Assembly (NCBI GenBank): GCA_006384855.1
Contig: VCJN01003150.1
Location: 59,645 to 123,644 of the forward strand
Reading direction: 5' to 3'
DNA length: 64,000 nucleotides
Source: Tetraselmis striata
Lineage: Eukaryota > Chlorophyta > Chlorodendrophyceae > Chlorodendrales > Chlorodendraceae
Program-made: the position numbers and the translations under genes
Shown here: piece by piece, positions 21,408-31,802 of the stretch
Position numbering within the stretch: the first letter of the stretch is position 1
Layout: every line of letters starts with the position of its first letter
Notes under the pieces: model-generated
Seen by the model: only the letters and a program-made list of their open reading frames with translations
What the model was told of the DNA's origin: nothing
The model's database searches: none

Positions 21408-24400
21408 ATGGCGGACGACGACGACTTCGGTGATCTGTACGGCGACGCCGCGGAGGCGGAGGAGCCGTCAGCGGCCGCCGCGCCCTCGGCGCCGCCACCC
21501 TCCGGTGCGACGATGCGCAGTGTTCCGCACCCCTCCCCCCCCCTCCCCAAACCCCTCTCCCCGTCCGCGCCCCTCTGGCGCTGGGGTCCGATTCCCTACG
21601 AGTACCCCTCTGTGCACCCGCCTCCCCCCCCCCCCCCCCCGCCCCACCAAGTAAGAATATATGGCTCCTCAGGCGAGGAAGGCCTGCACCTGGCCGGTGG
21701 CAGCGGCGTTGGCGAGGAGGATGACATCTATGGTGGCAGTAGCGTCGGCGGGGAGGCACTGCCTGGCTTGGGGGGCGATGCCGGTGGCGGCTACCTTCCC
21801 GGTGAGGGACCGGCACCCGATCCCTTTTGGCCCCATCCCCTTTCTGTTTCAGGAAAGAGGGTTGAGTTGGGGAGGCAGCGTGGGGCGGAGGGCAGCTGAG
21901 CCGCGGTTCTGAGCTGTCCGTCTATCTGTTTGCCTAGTAGGTGGCCAGCAGGAGGCACCTGCCGCAGCCATACGAGCAGCGGTTGCATGCAGAGGGTGGA
22001 GGTCAGGGTGAGGAGGAGGAGGAGGAGGAGGAGGCAGACTCAGACGGCGACGACTTCAACGTGCAGCTGGATGCGCCGGACATGGAGGCGTACGAGGCGC
22101 AGCAGATGCGGGCCGCCGAGGAGAGCGCGAAGAAGGCGGAGGCGGGCGGGGAGGAGGGCGAGGAGGAGGGCGAGGAGGAGGAGGAGGACGACGACTTCAA
22201 CGTCTTCCTGGATGACCCCTCGCAGGGCGTCATGGGCGGCCCTGAGGGCTACGCACCGCAGTCCAGCGCGCACCAGTACATCAGGTGCCCCACGCCCTCC
22301 CTGCGCACCCAAAGGAACTATCCCACCATCGGCGGTGTGACCGCACTCTGGCTGGCGGGAGGGCGCTCGCTACCCGCAGACCTTCCTGATAGACCGGAAC
22401 AGCATCCCAGTCTTACCCGCCAACACTCGCATACATCCCGCTGGCCTCATCCTGCATCACCATTCGCATTTCCTGCTGCCAGATGAGCATGTTAATGTTT
22501 GTACTTTCGCCGTGTGCATGTGCACATGCACATACTGCATAATCCTTATGTGTATACAGTACGTTACTTCATCCGCGCCTGTATACATGCATTAGTCTGA
22601 CCCCTCCGCCCCCCTTTCCTCCGCCCGTGCCACCTTTTCCCTTCTCCCTGTCCATCCCAGGCCCGGTGCCGCATTCCGCCGGACGCCGTCCATGCCCACC
22701 CCCGGTAGCGGGCCGCTGCCCTTTGGCGGGGAGGGGCAACCTCCGCCCGGCGAGCCGCCCGCAGGACTGAGCGCACCGTCGCCGGGCGCGCCTCCGCCGC
22801 CGCTGGGCGCCCCCCCTCCGCTGGGCGGGCCGCCACCGGGCGCACCCCTGGCGCAACAGGTGGCGGGGCCAAGCCTCATTGCGCTGCGCGCCACGCCCAA
22901 GGAGGCCGCAGAGTTTCCCAGCGTGTCCCAGTCCCACCATGCCCTCAAGCTGCCTGGCCAGACGCGTGTCAGCCCTGAAGAGTACAAGGTGGACAGCCCC
23001 CCCCCCCCCCCCCCCCCCCCCCCCGCTCCGTTCTCTCCCCCTTTTGCAGCTGATTGCGGTGGCATCATATGTATGGTGTACGGTGACATGGGCGATTATG
23101 CACAATGTCACCGATGGGTTTCAGGGTTTTAGGGTTTTAGAGGTTGTGTGCGTGGTTGAAAGGAGGGGTGTTGGAAAGATAGAAAAGCCTAGCTAAGAAG
23201 ACTGAGGTGGAGTTTGGACATGTTGCAGCCAAGCAGGTCACACACAATGGCATACGCAGCGAACGCGCAAGTAGACATTCCCTTTCATGGGCGGGTGGGT
23301 GTGGGTGGATAGGCTGCATGCCACTCAGTGGCAGCAGCAACATAGCCTCACAGCGCCACATGGGGTCAGTTCACTGGAACACGCCGCGCTGACCGGCTTG
23401 GTCTTGGACGCACAGCTCACGACAGTGCCCCCCCCCCCCCCCCCCCTTCCATCACAGGAATTTCTCGCGTTTGGCCACGGCGAAATCTTCGACCTGGACG
23501 TGGAGCGCGTCATCGACGAGTGCGCCCCCTGGCGCATGCCGGGTGCGCGCGCCTCGGACTTCTTCAACTACGACATGAACCTCAAGACCTGGAAGTGCGC
23601 CCTATTACCTGTGCTCATTGCTCCCTCTCTTCCCCCCCCCCCCCCCCCCCCCCGGGCCTCCCGCGCCACATGCCAGCTGACTATTTCACAGCTGTGATAA
23701 ATCGCAAACTAGCCCCTTACCCTGGAATGTTTATGTAATGTGTGTCAGTCTAGTTTGTCGCGAAAGGAATTACGGGTGCCGACGCGGCAATAAGAACACT
23801 GCGAATAAGAACCTGACCTGCCTGCCAGAGGTCAAATGTAGACAAAAGTGTAGCGGAACCGTAGTGACTGTTCTTATAGGTTGCATGCGAGCCCAGTTTC
23901 AGGCTTATCATGATGGTTTTGTAGGTGAGTCGGCAGCCGTGTATTCGCAGAATCCCCCGTTATCTGGCAGCCAAGTCCAAACCAGGAGCAGTAAGAGAGT
24001 GAAGCGAGCTCAGCAGCAGTGGTACTGGTACTCTCCCTGTGTCTCCAAGCGAATACTGTCGCGCGGCTGATCGGATTGCTCGCTGCGCTGGTGGTGTCAT
24101 CAGGGAGTACTGCGCCAAGATCCACCAGTACCGCCTGGAGTTTACGATGCAGAAGAAGATCCCGACCTTTGACTCGCAGTCCGGGCCATCCCACCACCCC
24201 GACATGGACTTCATGCGGCAAGGGCCGGGCGGGCCGCCCTTTGGGCCGCGTCCTGGCATGGGCATGGGCATGGGCGGCCGCGGCCGTGGGCCGCCGCCGC
24301 CGCGCGGCCCGCCAGGTGGAGGCCCTGGCGGCCCCGGTGGCTTTGGGAGCCTGGGGGGTCCGCCACCGCCTGGGGGCCGACCCCCACCTGGCGGTCAACC

Positions 24401-27400
24401 CGGAGAGGGCGGGGAAGGTGCGCCTTCTGGCTGTGGCTAATCACCGGTTGATATCACCATGTGTGCCGCAGTGATGCTGTGGTCTTGTGATTGATTCATA
24501 TTTCATGTAGGCGGTGGTGCGGGTGTTGCCGGTGTCTACAGTGTTATATTACATTGGGGATGGGGGGGGTGGCGGGGGGCTCGAATTGAACTCTACATAC
24601 CGCCGAATAGAGGGCGTGGGGCCGAAACAGAGGGACTCGCAGATCGCAATATCTAAGTATCCTCACATGTGCTCCTCCAGGAGAAGGCAAGCCACGCGGA
24701 GAGGGCAAGCCACGCGGAGAGGGCGGCTGGCAACAGCGCGGTGGTGGCGGCGGCGGCGGCGGTCGGGGCGGGGGACGCGGTGGCGGCGGTGGGCGCGGCG
24801 ACGGCATGGGGATGGGGATGGGCATGAGCATGGGCATGGGTATGGGCGGTCCGGGGGACTTCATGATGGGCATGCCGCCGGGGATGAACCCCATGATGGG
24901 CGGCATGATGCCCTTCCCGATGATGCCCGGCATGATGGGCATGATGGGGGGGGCCAACGGCGGGATGCCGCCCGGGATGCCCGGCATGCCGCCGCCCTTT
25001 ATGGGCATGGGTGGCCCCGCGCCTGCGCCCCCGCCGCCGCCGCCGCCGCCTCGCAAGCCTGGCTCAGAGGATGTGGACAAAGAGGCGGGCGACAAGGTCA
25101 AGCAGGAGCCGGGCGAGGAGGAGGGGCGATCCCGTGACGAGTCGCGCCGCGTCAGGTGGCTCCTGCCCCCCCCCCCCCCCCCCCCCCCTCTCCCATACCC
25201 GAGTTGCAACGAGCTTTAACTACATTTAGGACTCATGGTGTAACCCTGAATATTAGGCTCTTGCCCTATAGCAGCACATGCAAGTTGCAGATTCCAGCAG
25301 GTTTACACTTCCAAGGGCTTTCATGAAGTATATTCATTCCCAAACAGAGTTCCTGATTTACGGTCAAACCCTAGTAGCATGACCTCGTACCCTAGCCCAG
25401 CACACATCGGATTCCAGCCTGGCTCGCTGTACATGCCCTCCCTCTGCAGCCACGCCTGCCTCCACCCTCTGCATCCTGAATCTTTTGCTGCTGCGGATGC
25501 GGAGGGACTGACTCCCTCGCGGCATCGTCCCTGGGCCACCTCGTTGCGCAGGGAGCGCAGCAGCGACCGCGATCGGGAGAGGGAGCGGGAGAGGGAGCGG
25601 GAGCGGGAGCGCAGCCGCTCCGCCCGCGATGACGAGCGTCACTCCATGCGCAGCTCTAGCCGCGGCCGCGAGGCACGCAGCAGGTGGGGCGGCGTCACCA
25701 GACCACCACATTCGCCCAGGGGTGCTGTCTACGTATGGGAGGCAGACTGCTCTGGAAACCTTTACGATACTCGGACTGGCAGAGTTGTCTACGTTGAATG
25801 AATATGAAGGATTACTATGCATTGGAGGCTTTCATTTGTGTGAAATTCATGGCAGTCGTGGGGATTGAGCGGGGCGCGCAAGGGTGTGCTGTACATGCTA
25901 CCTAGGTGTCGGGCTCTTGACTCATGGGGAGGGGTGGCCCGCCCCGCTGTGCGCCCGCCTTACTGTTTTCTGCGCTGCGCAGAGAGCCGCGCGACGAGCG
26001 GGAGCGCGAACCCCGTGATTGGGAGGGCCGGGAGCGCTCGGCAGGTCAGTTGCTCCCCCCCCCCCCCCCCCCCCCCTCACACATACCACATGTTCGCCAG
26101 GGTCCCGGGGTGCCCACGGCAGCTGCATACATACCAGAATCCACTCCCCGCCCGCCATGCTGTCCCGACATATAACCTCTGTTGTGCTTATTTGCCCGGT
26201 GAACGCCCTGTGGGCTGGTGCATTAATTCACCCGCCTCCGTTCACGAAGACAGGGGGGCGCATGTAACCGTTGAAATTCAGATGAGCACGAGGTGCCGAT
26301 ACTGAGCCTGATGCCCTTATTCTGAGCCCTTATTCTGAGCCTCGGATTGGGCTTGCACGCAACCTATGAGGCCATCCGCTACATAACACCTCTCGCAGGC
26401 CGGGCGCGGCCTTATTCGCAGTGCTGTGAATACCGCGCTGGTGCTGACTGCCCCCCCCCCCCCCCCCCCCATTCCGGTTCCCCCGCTCCCCGTCTGCTGC
26501 ATCGCCATAGAGCGCAGCCGGCGTGAGGAACGCGGCCACCACAGCAGGTGCGCCACGCGCCACAAGCTGCCCCTCCTGCACTGCCCGCACTGCCGGAAGA
26601 ACTTCCGCTGAGTTGGGACCCCCGAGCACACTGACACGCGAGCTCCGGCACGGCAGGGACGAGCCGGTGCTGAAAGGACCCTGGGCGCGACCGCTACGAG
26701 CGGGAAGAGCGGCCGCGCGGTGGCGGCGGCTCGGAGCGCAGCGGCTGGCGGGACGTGGAGCGCGAGCCGGCGCCCTCCTCGGGCTCGGGCTGGCGCGACA
26801 TCCAGCCCGTGCGCCGCGCGGACCGCGACGCCGGCGGCTATGACCGCCGCAGCGATCCCCGCGACTACCCGGTGCTGCTGCCCCTCCCCTGCCCGCGTCC
26901 CTCGCCAGGGTCCCCTCCATTGTGCGGTTACGCCAGCTCGTTAGTTCTGGGTGGGTTTTTAGGGTTTTAAGGTTTAGTGCTGGGTGGGTTTTTTTTTCCC
27001 GGGGTTTAGTACTGGGTGGTACCATCAGTCCATCAGGGGTCACCTGGTATGTGACCCCTGGTACTATACCAGTACGGCCGTCGTAGACACGCTGCAAGGG
27101 TTTCACTGGTGCCAGTCCTGTCCCGGGGGCGGAAAAAAAACCAGTGCCCGCGCAGTTTTATGAGCCCTAACTACAAAGCACGCAGTGGGCTTGCATGCAA
27201 CCTGTAGGAACATTCGCCATGGTTCCGCCGTAGTTTCGTGTGCAGCTGACCTCTGGCAGGCAGGGTGGGAGTTTACTCGCAGTGGTCTTATTACCGCGTC
27301 GGCACCCGTTGTCGCAAGATACGCATGCACATATGTGTGCCTTTGATAGCTCACATACTTTGAGCAAGGGACGATAAAAGGGGGGGGGTACTAGCAAGCG

Positions 27401-27781
27401 AGGTGCTATGCACGCTTTGTGTGCATGTGTTTTCCGGGGGGGGGAGAGGGGGGGGTTCCACATGAAACCTGGCATATGTTTTAAGCATGTGCAATACAGG
27501 CAGACATACAGTACGCACATACTTCTGAAGCAAGATGTGCTGCCACCTGTCCCAGCGGATTTTCTCCACACATTCGGGCATGTGCATACAGACAAGTAGC
27601 CAGCTGTGCGAGCACCGAGCGCTTGCCGGGCTGACCCAGCCCGCCTGCTGCCCGGCCATGCAGAGTTCCCGCGGGCGCGACCGCGGCTACGACGCTGACT
27701 ATGACCGCCGCGGTCCCCGCGACCCCGCGGTGCACAAGAGGGGCAGGGACTGGCCCGACGAGGGCGACACGCGTGACCGAC
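21408..27781 (+). CDS. FIP1: FIP1-like subunit of the polyadenylation complex
   Basis: A nuclear scaffold of the cleavage/polyadenylation factor (CPSF in animals and plants): FIP1 binds CPSF30 and poly(A) polymerase, and its tail binds RNA. The protein starts MADDDDFGDLYGDA, the acidic N terminus usual for FIP1, then a Glu-rich part with two DDFNV boxes and YIRPGAAF. The FIP1 motif spans four exons: TRVSPEEYK, FLAFGHGEIFDLDVERVID, PWRMPGARASDFFNYDMN, WKEYCAKIHQYRLEFTMQ. A Gly/Pro/Met-rich middle (GMGMGMSMGM) and an RE/RD-repeat tail follow. Exons fixed by phase: 22661-22988, 23458-23594, 24104-24417, 24681-25155, 25552-25683, 25983-26044, 26511-26547. Exons 1-3 lie at 21408-21504, 21652-about 21801 and about 21941-22284. 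Two tail exons follow (26657-26871, 27664-27781). The first tail exon carries a surplus T at 26682, or splices at 26742. The true 3' end was not found; coding-like Arg-rich sequence reaches 28050. Confidence 0.88.
23757..23895 (-). repeat. Intronic dispersed repeat, copy 1 (inverted)
   Basis: The reverse complement shares gggct, gcatgcaacct, gacctctggcaggcagg, cgcgtcggcacccg with 27185-27318. Both copies sit in introns of FIP1 in opposite orientation, so the pre-mRNA could fold there. A more decayed third copy is visible at about 26355-26440. Confidence 0.7.
27035..27135 (+). repeat. Dispersed ~75-100 bp repeat, copy 2
   Basis: acggccgtcgtag, gctgcaagggtttcactggt, gccagtcctgtcccggg; inside the FIP1 intron before the last tail exon. 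Partners at 9985-10085 (inverted) and 29830-29940. Confidence 0.75.
27185..27318 (+). repeat. Intronic dispersed repeat, copy 2
   Basis: Partner of 23757-23895 in the opposite orientation; directly follows the 27035-27135 repeat, so the two may be one composite insertion. Confidence 0.7.
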
Positions 27782-28868
27782 GTGCGCTTCCCCTCCCCCC
27801 CCCCCCCTCCCCCCCCGGGCCCCCGCGCAGCATCTATCTGGGCAGCGGCGGGGCTGCCTGATCGCCATGCAGCGACATGGCAGATAGCTGACTGCCTGTG
27901 TGCCACCTTTGTCCTCCCAACCCTCCCGAACCCCCCTCCCCCCTCGCAGGGCCCGCAAGGCGGTGAGCCCAGCAGGCACATGCGCACAGAGCGGCGGGTC
28001 CGTGCACGTGGAGCGAGCAAGCTGCGCCGCCGGTGTGGTCCTTCATGCGCACCGCGGGGCCCGGGGGGGGGGGGGGGGGGGGGGGGGGGCAGCTGTGCAT
28101 TGTGCGGTGATGGGCAGATAGGGTGCCGCTGAATGGTACTGCTGTAAGCCAGAACCCCCAGCAGGGAGTGGGGAGGCGGCCACTCCGTGCCCCTTGCCCC
28201 TCCTCCCCCTCGTGTCGTCATTATTTATGTTCCAGGCAGCCGGCGGGGTTTGGCACTGCGCCACAGACATAGGTTTAATCTCTATGGCGTGAACGTATTG
28301 GCGATGGTGCATGCCCGATGTGGATCCCAGCGGGGGAGCTTGTAACGGTGCATGCGGCGGCCTGCGGGCTGTGGCGGCACTGTTCTGGGTGAATCCTGCA
28401 TTTTCTGTCGCATCCGGTTCAGTGTGCGCCCAGGCACTGAAGCTGGCCAGCGCTATGTCGTTGATGGGCCGAGCACGCGACAGATCCACAGGCACATGTA
28501 TGCTCTTTCTGGGACTATTCTTACTGGTTGCTTCGCGGCGGAACAACTGCGGTGTGATCACACCGCTCCCTGGCCTCATACTTTGGGGGGCGGGGGGGCG
28601 GGGGGGGGGGGGGAATGCTCGCTCGGGGTGACCTCCCAAAATTTGTTTCGGCCAATGCAATAGGGATCAGGGGGGCAAATTGTACGTGGTCAATAAAGTA
28701 CATAGTTTCTTGCAGTAAAAGAAACGATTAAGACACGGAACAACAGAAAGCAATATGCCGCATGGGGAGGATAAGCATCTGGGGCTAGACCAACATGGCT
28801 ACAAAGCGCAGAGGCAGCCCGGTGTTGCGTGCGTGCAAGGTCGAGCAGGTCGAACCCCGCCTGGCGCG
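27782..28868. other. Uncertain 3' part of FIP1 and intergenic sequence
   Basis: A possible further FIP1 exon begins after ccctcgcag at 27950 (Arg-rich reading), but no phase-consistent end was found. A G homopolymer lies at 28063-28089 and another near 28585-28612. No other gene was recognised. Confidence 0.4.
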
Positions 28869-29411
28869 TCAGTCGACCTTGAAGTAATCGTCGTCGCTAT
28901 CCTCCAGCTTGCCCTCGTCGTCCTCGGCCTCGCCCTCGTCGGTGTCTCGCTCCTGCTCCTGCTCATCTCCCTCACCGTACTGCGCACGCACATGCGCGCT
29001 CGGTCATCAACAGCAGCAACGTTTTAGGGCGTGAAATGTAACGCTCGCGCCATCGAGTTTGCGGTGGAGCAGGAGCGGCTCTTGTCTGATAGCGACTGTA
29101 CCTCGGAAGTTGCTAACCCCCGCGGCAGACGAGCAATCTTTCGCCAAGAGACCACTCAAGCAGAGCCGGAACCTGGGCGCGGCACCTAGCGGGGTTTACG
29201 GGCAGCAAAAGGGGGCAAGGGGCGGGCTCACCTCCGGCACGGCCTCCAGGCTGATGGGCTCCACGTCCGTCGGTTCGTCGGTGAGGAAGATCCCCGCGTC
29301 CGCTGTGCGCTTGAGCACGCCGACTACGTACGCAACCATCACGGCCAGCAGGCTGATCACGAGCGCCGTCTCCGTTGACTCCTGGGACCATGAAGCCAAG
29401 CCCATCTCCAT
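28869..29411 (-). CDS. Small single-pass membrane protein, two exons, 96 aa
   Basis: Exon 1 is 29411-29232, exon 2 is 28979-28869; the 252 bp intron has a gtgagc donor and a gcgcag acceptor and is phase 0. The protein begins MEMGLASWSQESTET, has one membrane segment ALVISLLAVMVAYVVGVL (residues about 16-33), then KRTADAGIFLTDEPTD, and a strongly acidic tail ending DSDDDYFKVD. A basic KR pair follows the membrane segment, so the acidic tail probably faces the cytosol. The in-frame ATG at 29411 is the first one after a GTG codon. It converges on FIP1. I do not recognise the family; the splice-site fit, composition change at the exon ends and clean stop make a real gene more likely than chance. 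Confidence 0.55.
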
Positions 29412-30438
29412 TCCGTCCGTCACCGCTACCCAGAGCCGGTGGGGCTTTGCCGCCTCGAGACGGGCGATACGCCCGGCGGACGACGACGACGCGGCGTCCG
29501 GCCCTACACCAACGCGCGTCGGCGAAACCCTACGGCCGTATGAGGCCAGCGGCGCGGAGAAATTGCCGCGCCTCGCGGGCTCTCCGGTTTGAAGAGGCTG
29601 AACTAGTGAACTGGTTCAGCGCAAGCAAGTGAGTGTTCGGGGCGCAAATTGGGGCGTCGCCCACGTCGAGTACAAGCCGTCCCCGCTCGTCGCCCCGACG
29701 TCGTCAGACTAATGTGACTTGAGTCGGGGCCGGAAGCGGCAGCAGCCCACGGGAGAGACGGCAGCGCGTCCGGCCAGGCAGCACTACTGTACAGGTAGCG
29801 ACTACTGGTACCGGGGGAAAGAATGTAAGTACCACGGCTTTCCGTAACTGGATTGCTGCCTACACGGCCGTCGTAGGGAAGCTGCAAGGGTTTCACTGGT
29901 GCCAGTCGTGTCCCGGGCGGGGGCGGGGGGGAAAAACCAGGGGTACCCTTACTGGTACTTTTCTATGCGGGGCAACTTCGCCATATAGCGAATTTATGGC
30001 GATGATAAAGGATAGTTTATAGCTAGCGACTGCTGCGGCCGCGACATTCGGACTAAATACGGTCATATATGCGCATTTATAGCGATGACTCTGGAGTTTC
30101 CTGCCGTACTTTATGACTGACTTGAAATTCCGGTTTTGTGCAGACGAGCCGTCCAGGGTCAGACCCGTGCCCAACTGCCCACTGCACTATGGGATACTAC
30201 TTAATAGTTACCCGTACTAACCCTGGCAGTCCCGAGCTGCTCGTCAATCGCCCTCATCCGTAATACTGTAGCTTTCCCGCCTGCCCATCTATGGAGATAC
30301 CCGCAGCACGGGCGGCAGGCTCGCACTGCACCGAAACTATCCATTACGACAAGCACAGTGCTTGACAGCGGGGAGAGCACAGCGTCTGGACTACTACCCG
30401 GAGCATAGTCGTAGGGAGTAGCGACTTAAAGCGACTAA
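29412..30438. other. Intergenic, with one dispersed repeat
   Basis: No gene recognised. It holds the 29830-29940 dispersed repeat, annotated separately. The remainder is low in recognisable signal. Confidence 0.4.
29830..29940 (+). repeat. Dispersed ~75-100 bp repeat, copy 3
   Basis: ctttccgtaactggatt, acggccgtcgtagg, gctgcaagggtttcactggt, gccagtcgtgtcccggg; followed by a G-rich tract and aaaaaccag as in copy 2. Confidence 0.75.
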
Positions 30439-31201
30439 ACACCTCCAAGTCCAGGCCCCTTTCTGGCCGAATCCGAGCTCACGAATAGTAGAGCAGCTGA
30501 ATCTAGGGTTTATGACCTGAAATCCTGGAATGTTGCACCTTTATGTTCAGCCTTTATCACCATAGGGCGTAAGGAAGCCCTTTGACCCTAATAAGCGTCA
30601 TACACGAGTGGCACCAGCGCCACATTGATAGTTTCCAGTACCCCACAACAACGGGGGTTGGTGCCCCGCACGTCCCGCCGCGCATGCATAGACCAATGCA
30701 TGGTGGGATGGCCATGGATGGGCGAGGAAACACGTCATCAAAGAGGCTAGGGTATTTTCGGGTGGGTGGGGCCATAGTGGCGTGCGCCCGTGCACAATGT
30801 GGCGTGATACCATCGCCACTGCAGTGCTGCCTTCTGCGGGTGCCGTATCGCTCAGTGCGTTGCGAGGAAACGTCAGACACGTCTCATCGCCCACCCATGG
30901 CCATCCCACTGTGCAATGGTCTATGCATGCGCGGCGGGGCGTGCGGGGCACCAACCCGCGTTGTTATTGTGGGGGTACTGGAAACGCTCAGTGTGGCGCA
31001 AGTGCGCCACTCGTCGTGTAGGGCACTTGTTAGGGCCCAAGGGGTTGCTTACACCCTATGGTGATAAAGGCTGATCAAAAATGTGCTATGTAGACCAACA
31101 GATTGGTTAGTACAGGTCATAAACCCTAGATTTAGCTGCCCTACTATTCGTAAGCTCGGATTCGGCGAGAAAGGGGCCTGAGACTTATGTGGAGAGGTGT
31201 A
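30439..31201. mobile_element. Foldback (long-TIR) element, full-length copy
   Basis: Two arms of about 300 bp (30439-30740 and 30860-31201) are near-perfect inverted repeats, with acacctc at each outer end. Shared blocks include gcctttatcaccatagggcg against its complement near 31060, ggttggtgccccgcacg, cgcgcatgcatagacca and tgggatggccatgg. A ~120 bp unique centre separates them. There is no coding capacity, so it is a non-autonomous foldback or MITE-like DNA element. A second, inverted and one-armed copy lies at 60191-60625, confirming it is mobile. Confidence 0.85.
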
Positions 31202-31323
31202 TTTCCATTTTCGGCCCCGGCGCGCGCTGGCCTCAGCGCATCATCCGTCCGAGTCATCATCAGCGCAGCAGCGCAGACGAAATAATCCTCAAGTCAAAAG
31301 CGCGACAAAAGCGCACAGATGTG

Positions 31324-31489
31324 AACTTTTTGGTTACAGGGAGAGCGTCCGGAGAATGCACGCAAAGTACTGGGGGAGGAAAAAGCGCACAGATCCGTCG
31401 TCCATCCATTGTCTGACTTGTCTGTAGGCTTTTTCCTTTCCCAGTACTTTGCGTACATTCTCTTGACGCTCTCCCTGTAACCAAAAAGT
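31324..31489. repeat. ~71 bp imperfect inverted repeat upstream of MRM1
   Basis: Arm 31324-31395 (actttttggttacagggaga, then gcgtc...) pairs with 31419-31489 (...tctccctgtaaccaaaaagt) with fewer than ten mismatches and a ~23 bp loop. It begins about 340 bp and ends about 180 bp before the MRM1 start codon. It could be a small MITE or a promoter/5' UTR hairpin. Confidence 0.85.
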
Positions 31490-31666
31490 ATACAATCTAT
31501 TGTCTGTGCCGCGCAATAAGGGCAGCCCCGCCCGCCGCCCTTTCCCATATACGCCTCCTCCCTCCGTCCCACCGCTCAACTGAAACAGTCTGCACCACTT
31601 CAGCAGTGCAGTCGCCTGCATCCCTCTTGAAATCTCCATCTCCCGCCTCCTCAGTCGACTGGCACC

Positions 31667-31765
31667 ATGCAGCAGGCGCTGCGAGGTGCGCCCGTGTTTC
31701 CGGTGAACCGGCACACCGATGCGCTCGCTGGTCGCTATGTACATCGGCGCCTTCGCCACATCGCG

Positions 31766-31802
<37 letters not shown>

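Noticed and set aside
21328-21816. Long Pro/Arg-rich minus-strand frames opposite FIP1, and similar ones at 22.6-25.2 kb and 31.9-32.4 kb
   Set aside because: They are antisense shadows of GC-rich, repetitive exons and homopolymers, with no splice or motif support.
25379-25801. 140-codon frame with the RERERER stretch as a separate gene
   Set aside because: It reads through FIP1 exon 8 and both flanking introns; the splice sites at 25551 and 25684 fit the FIP1 phase.
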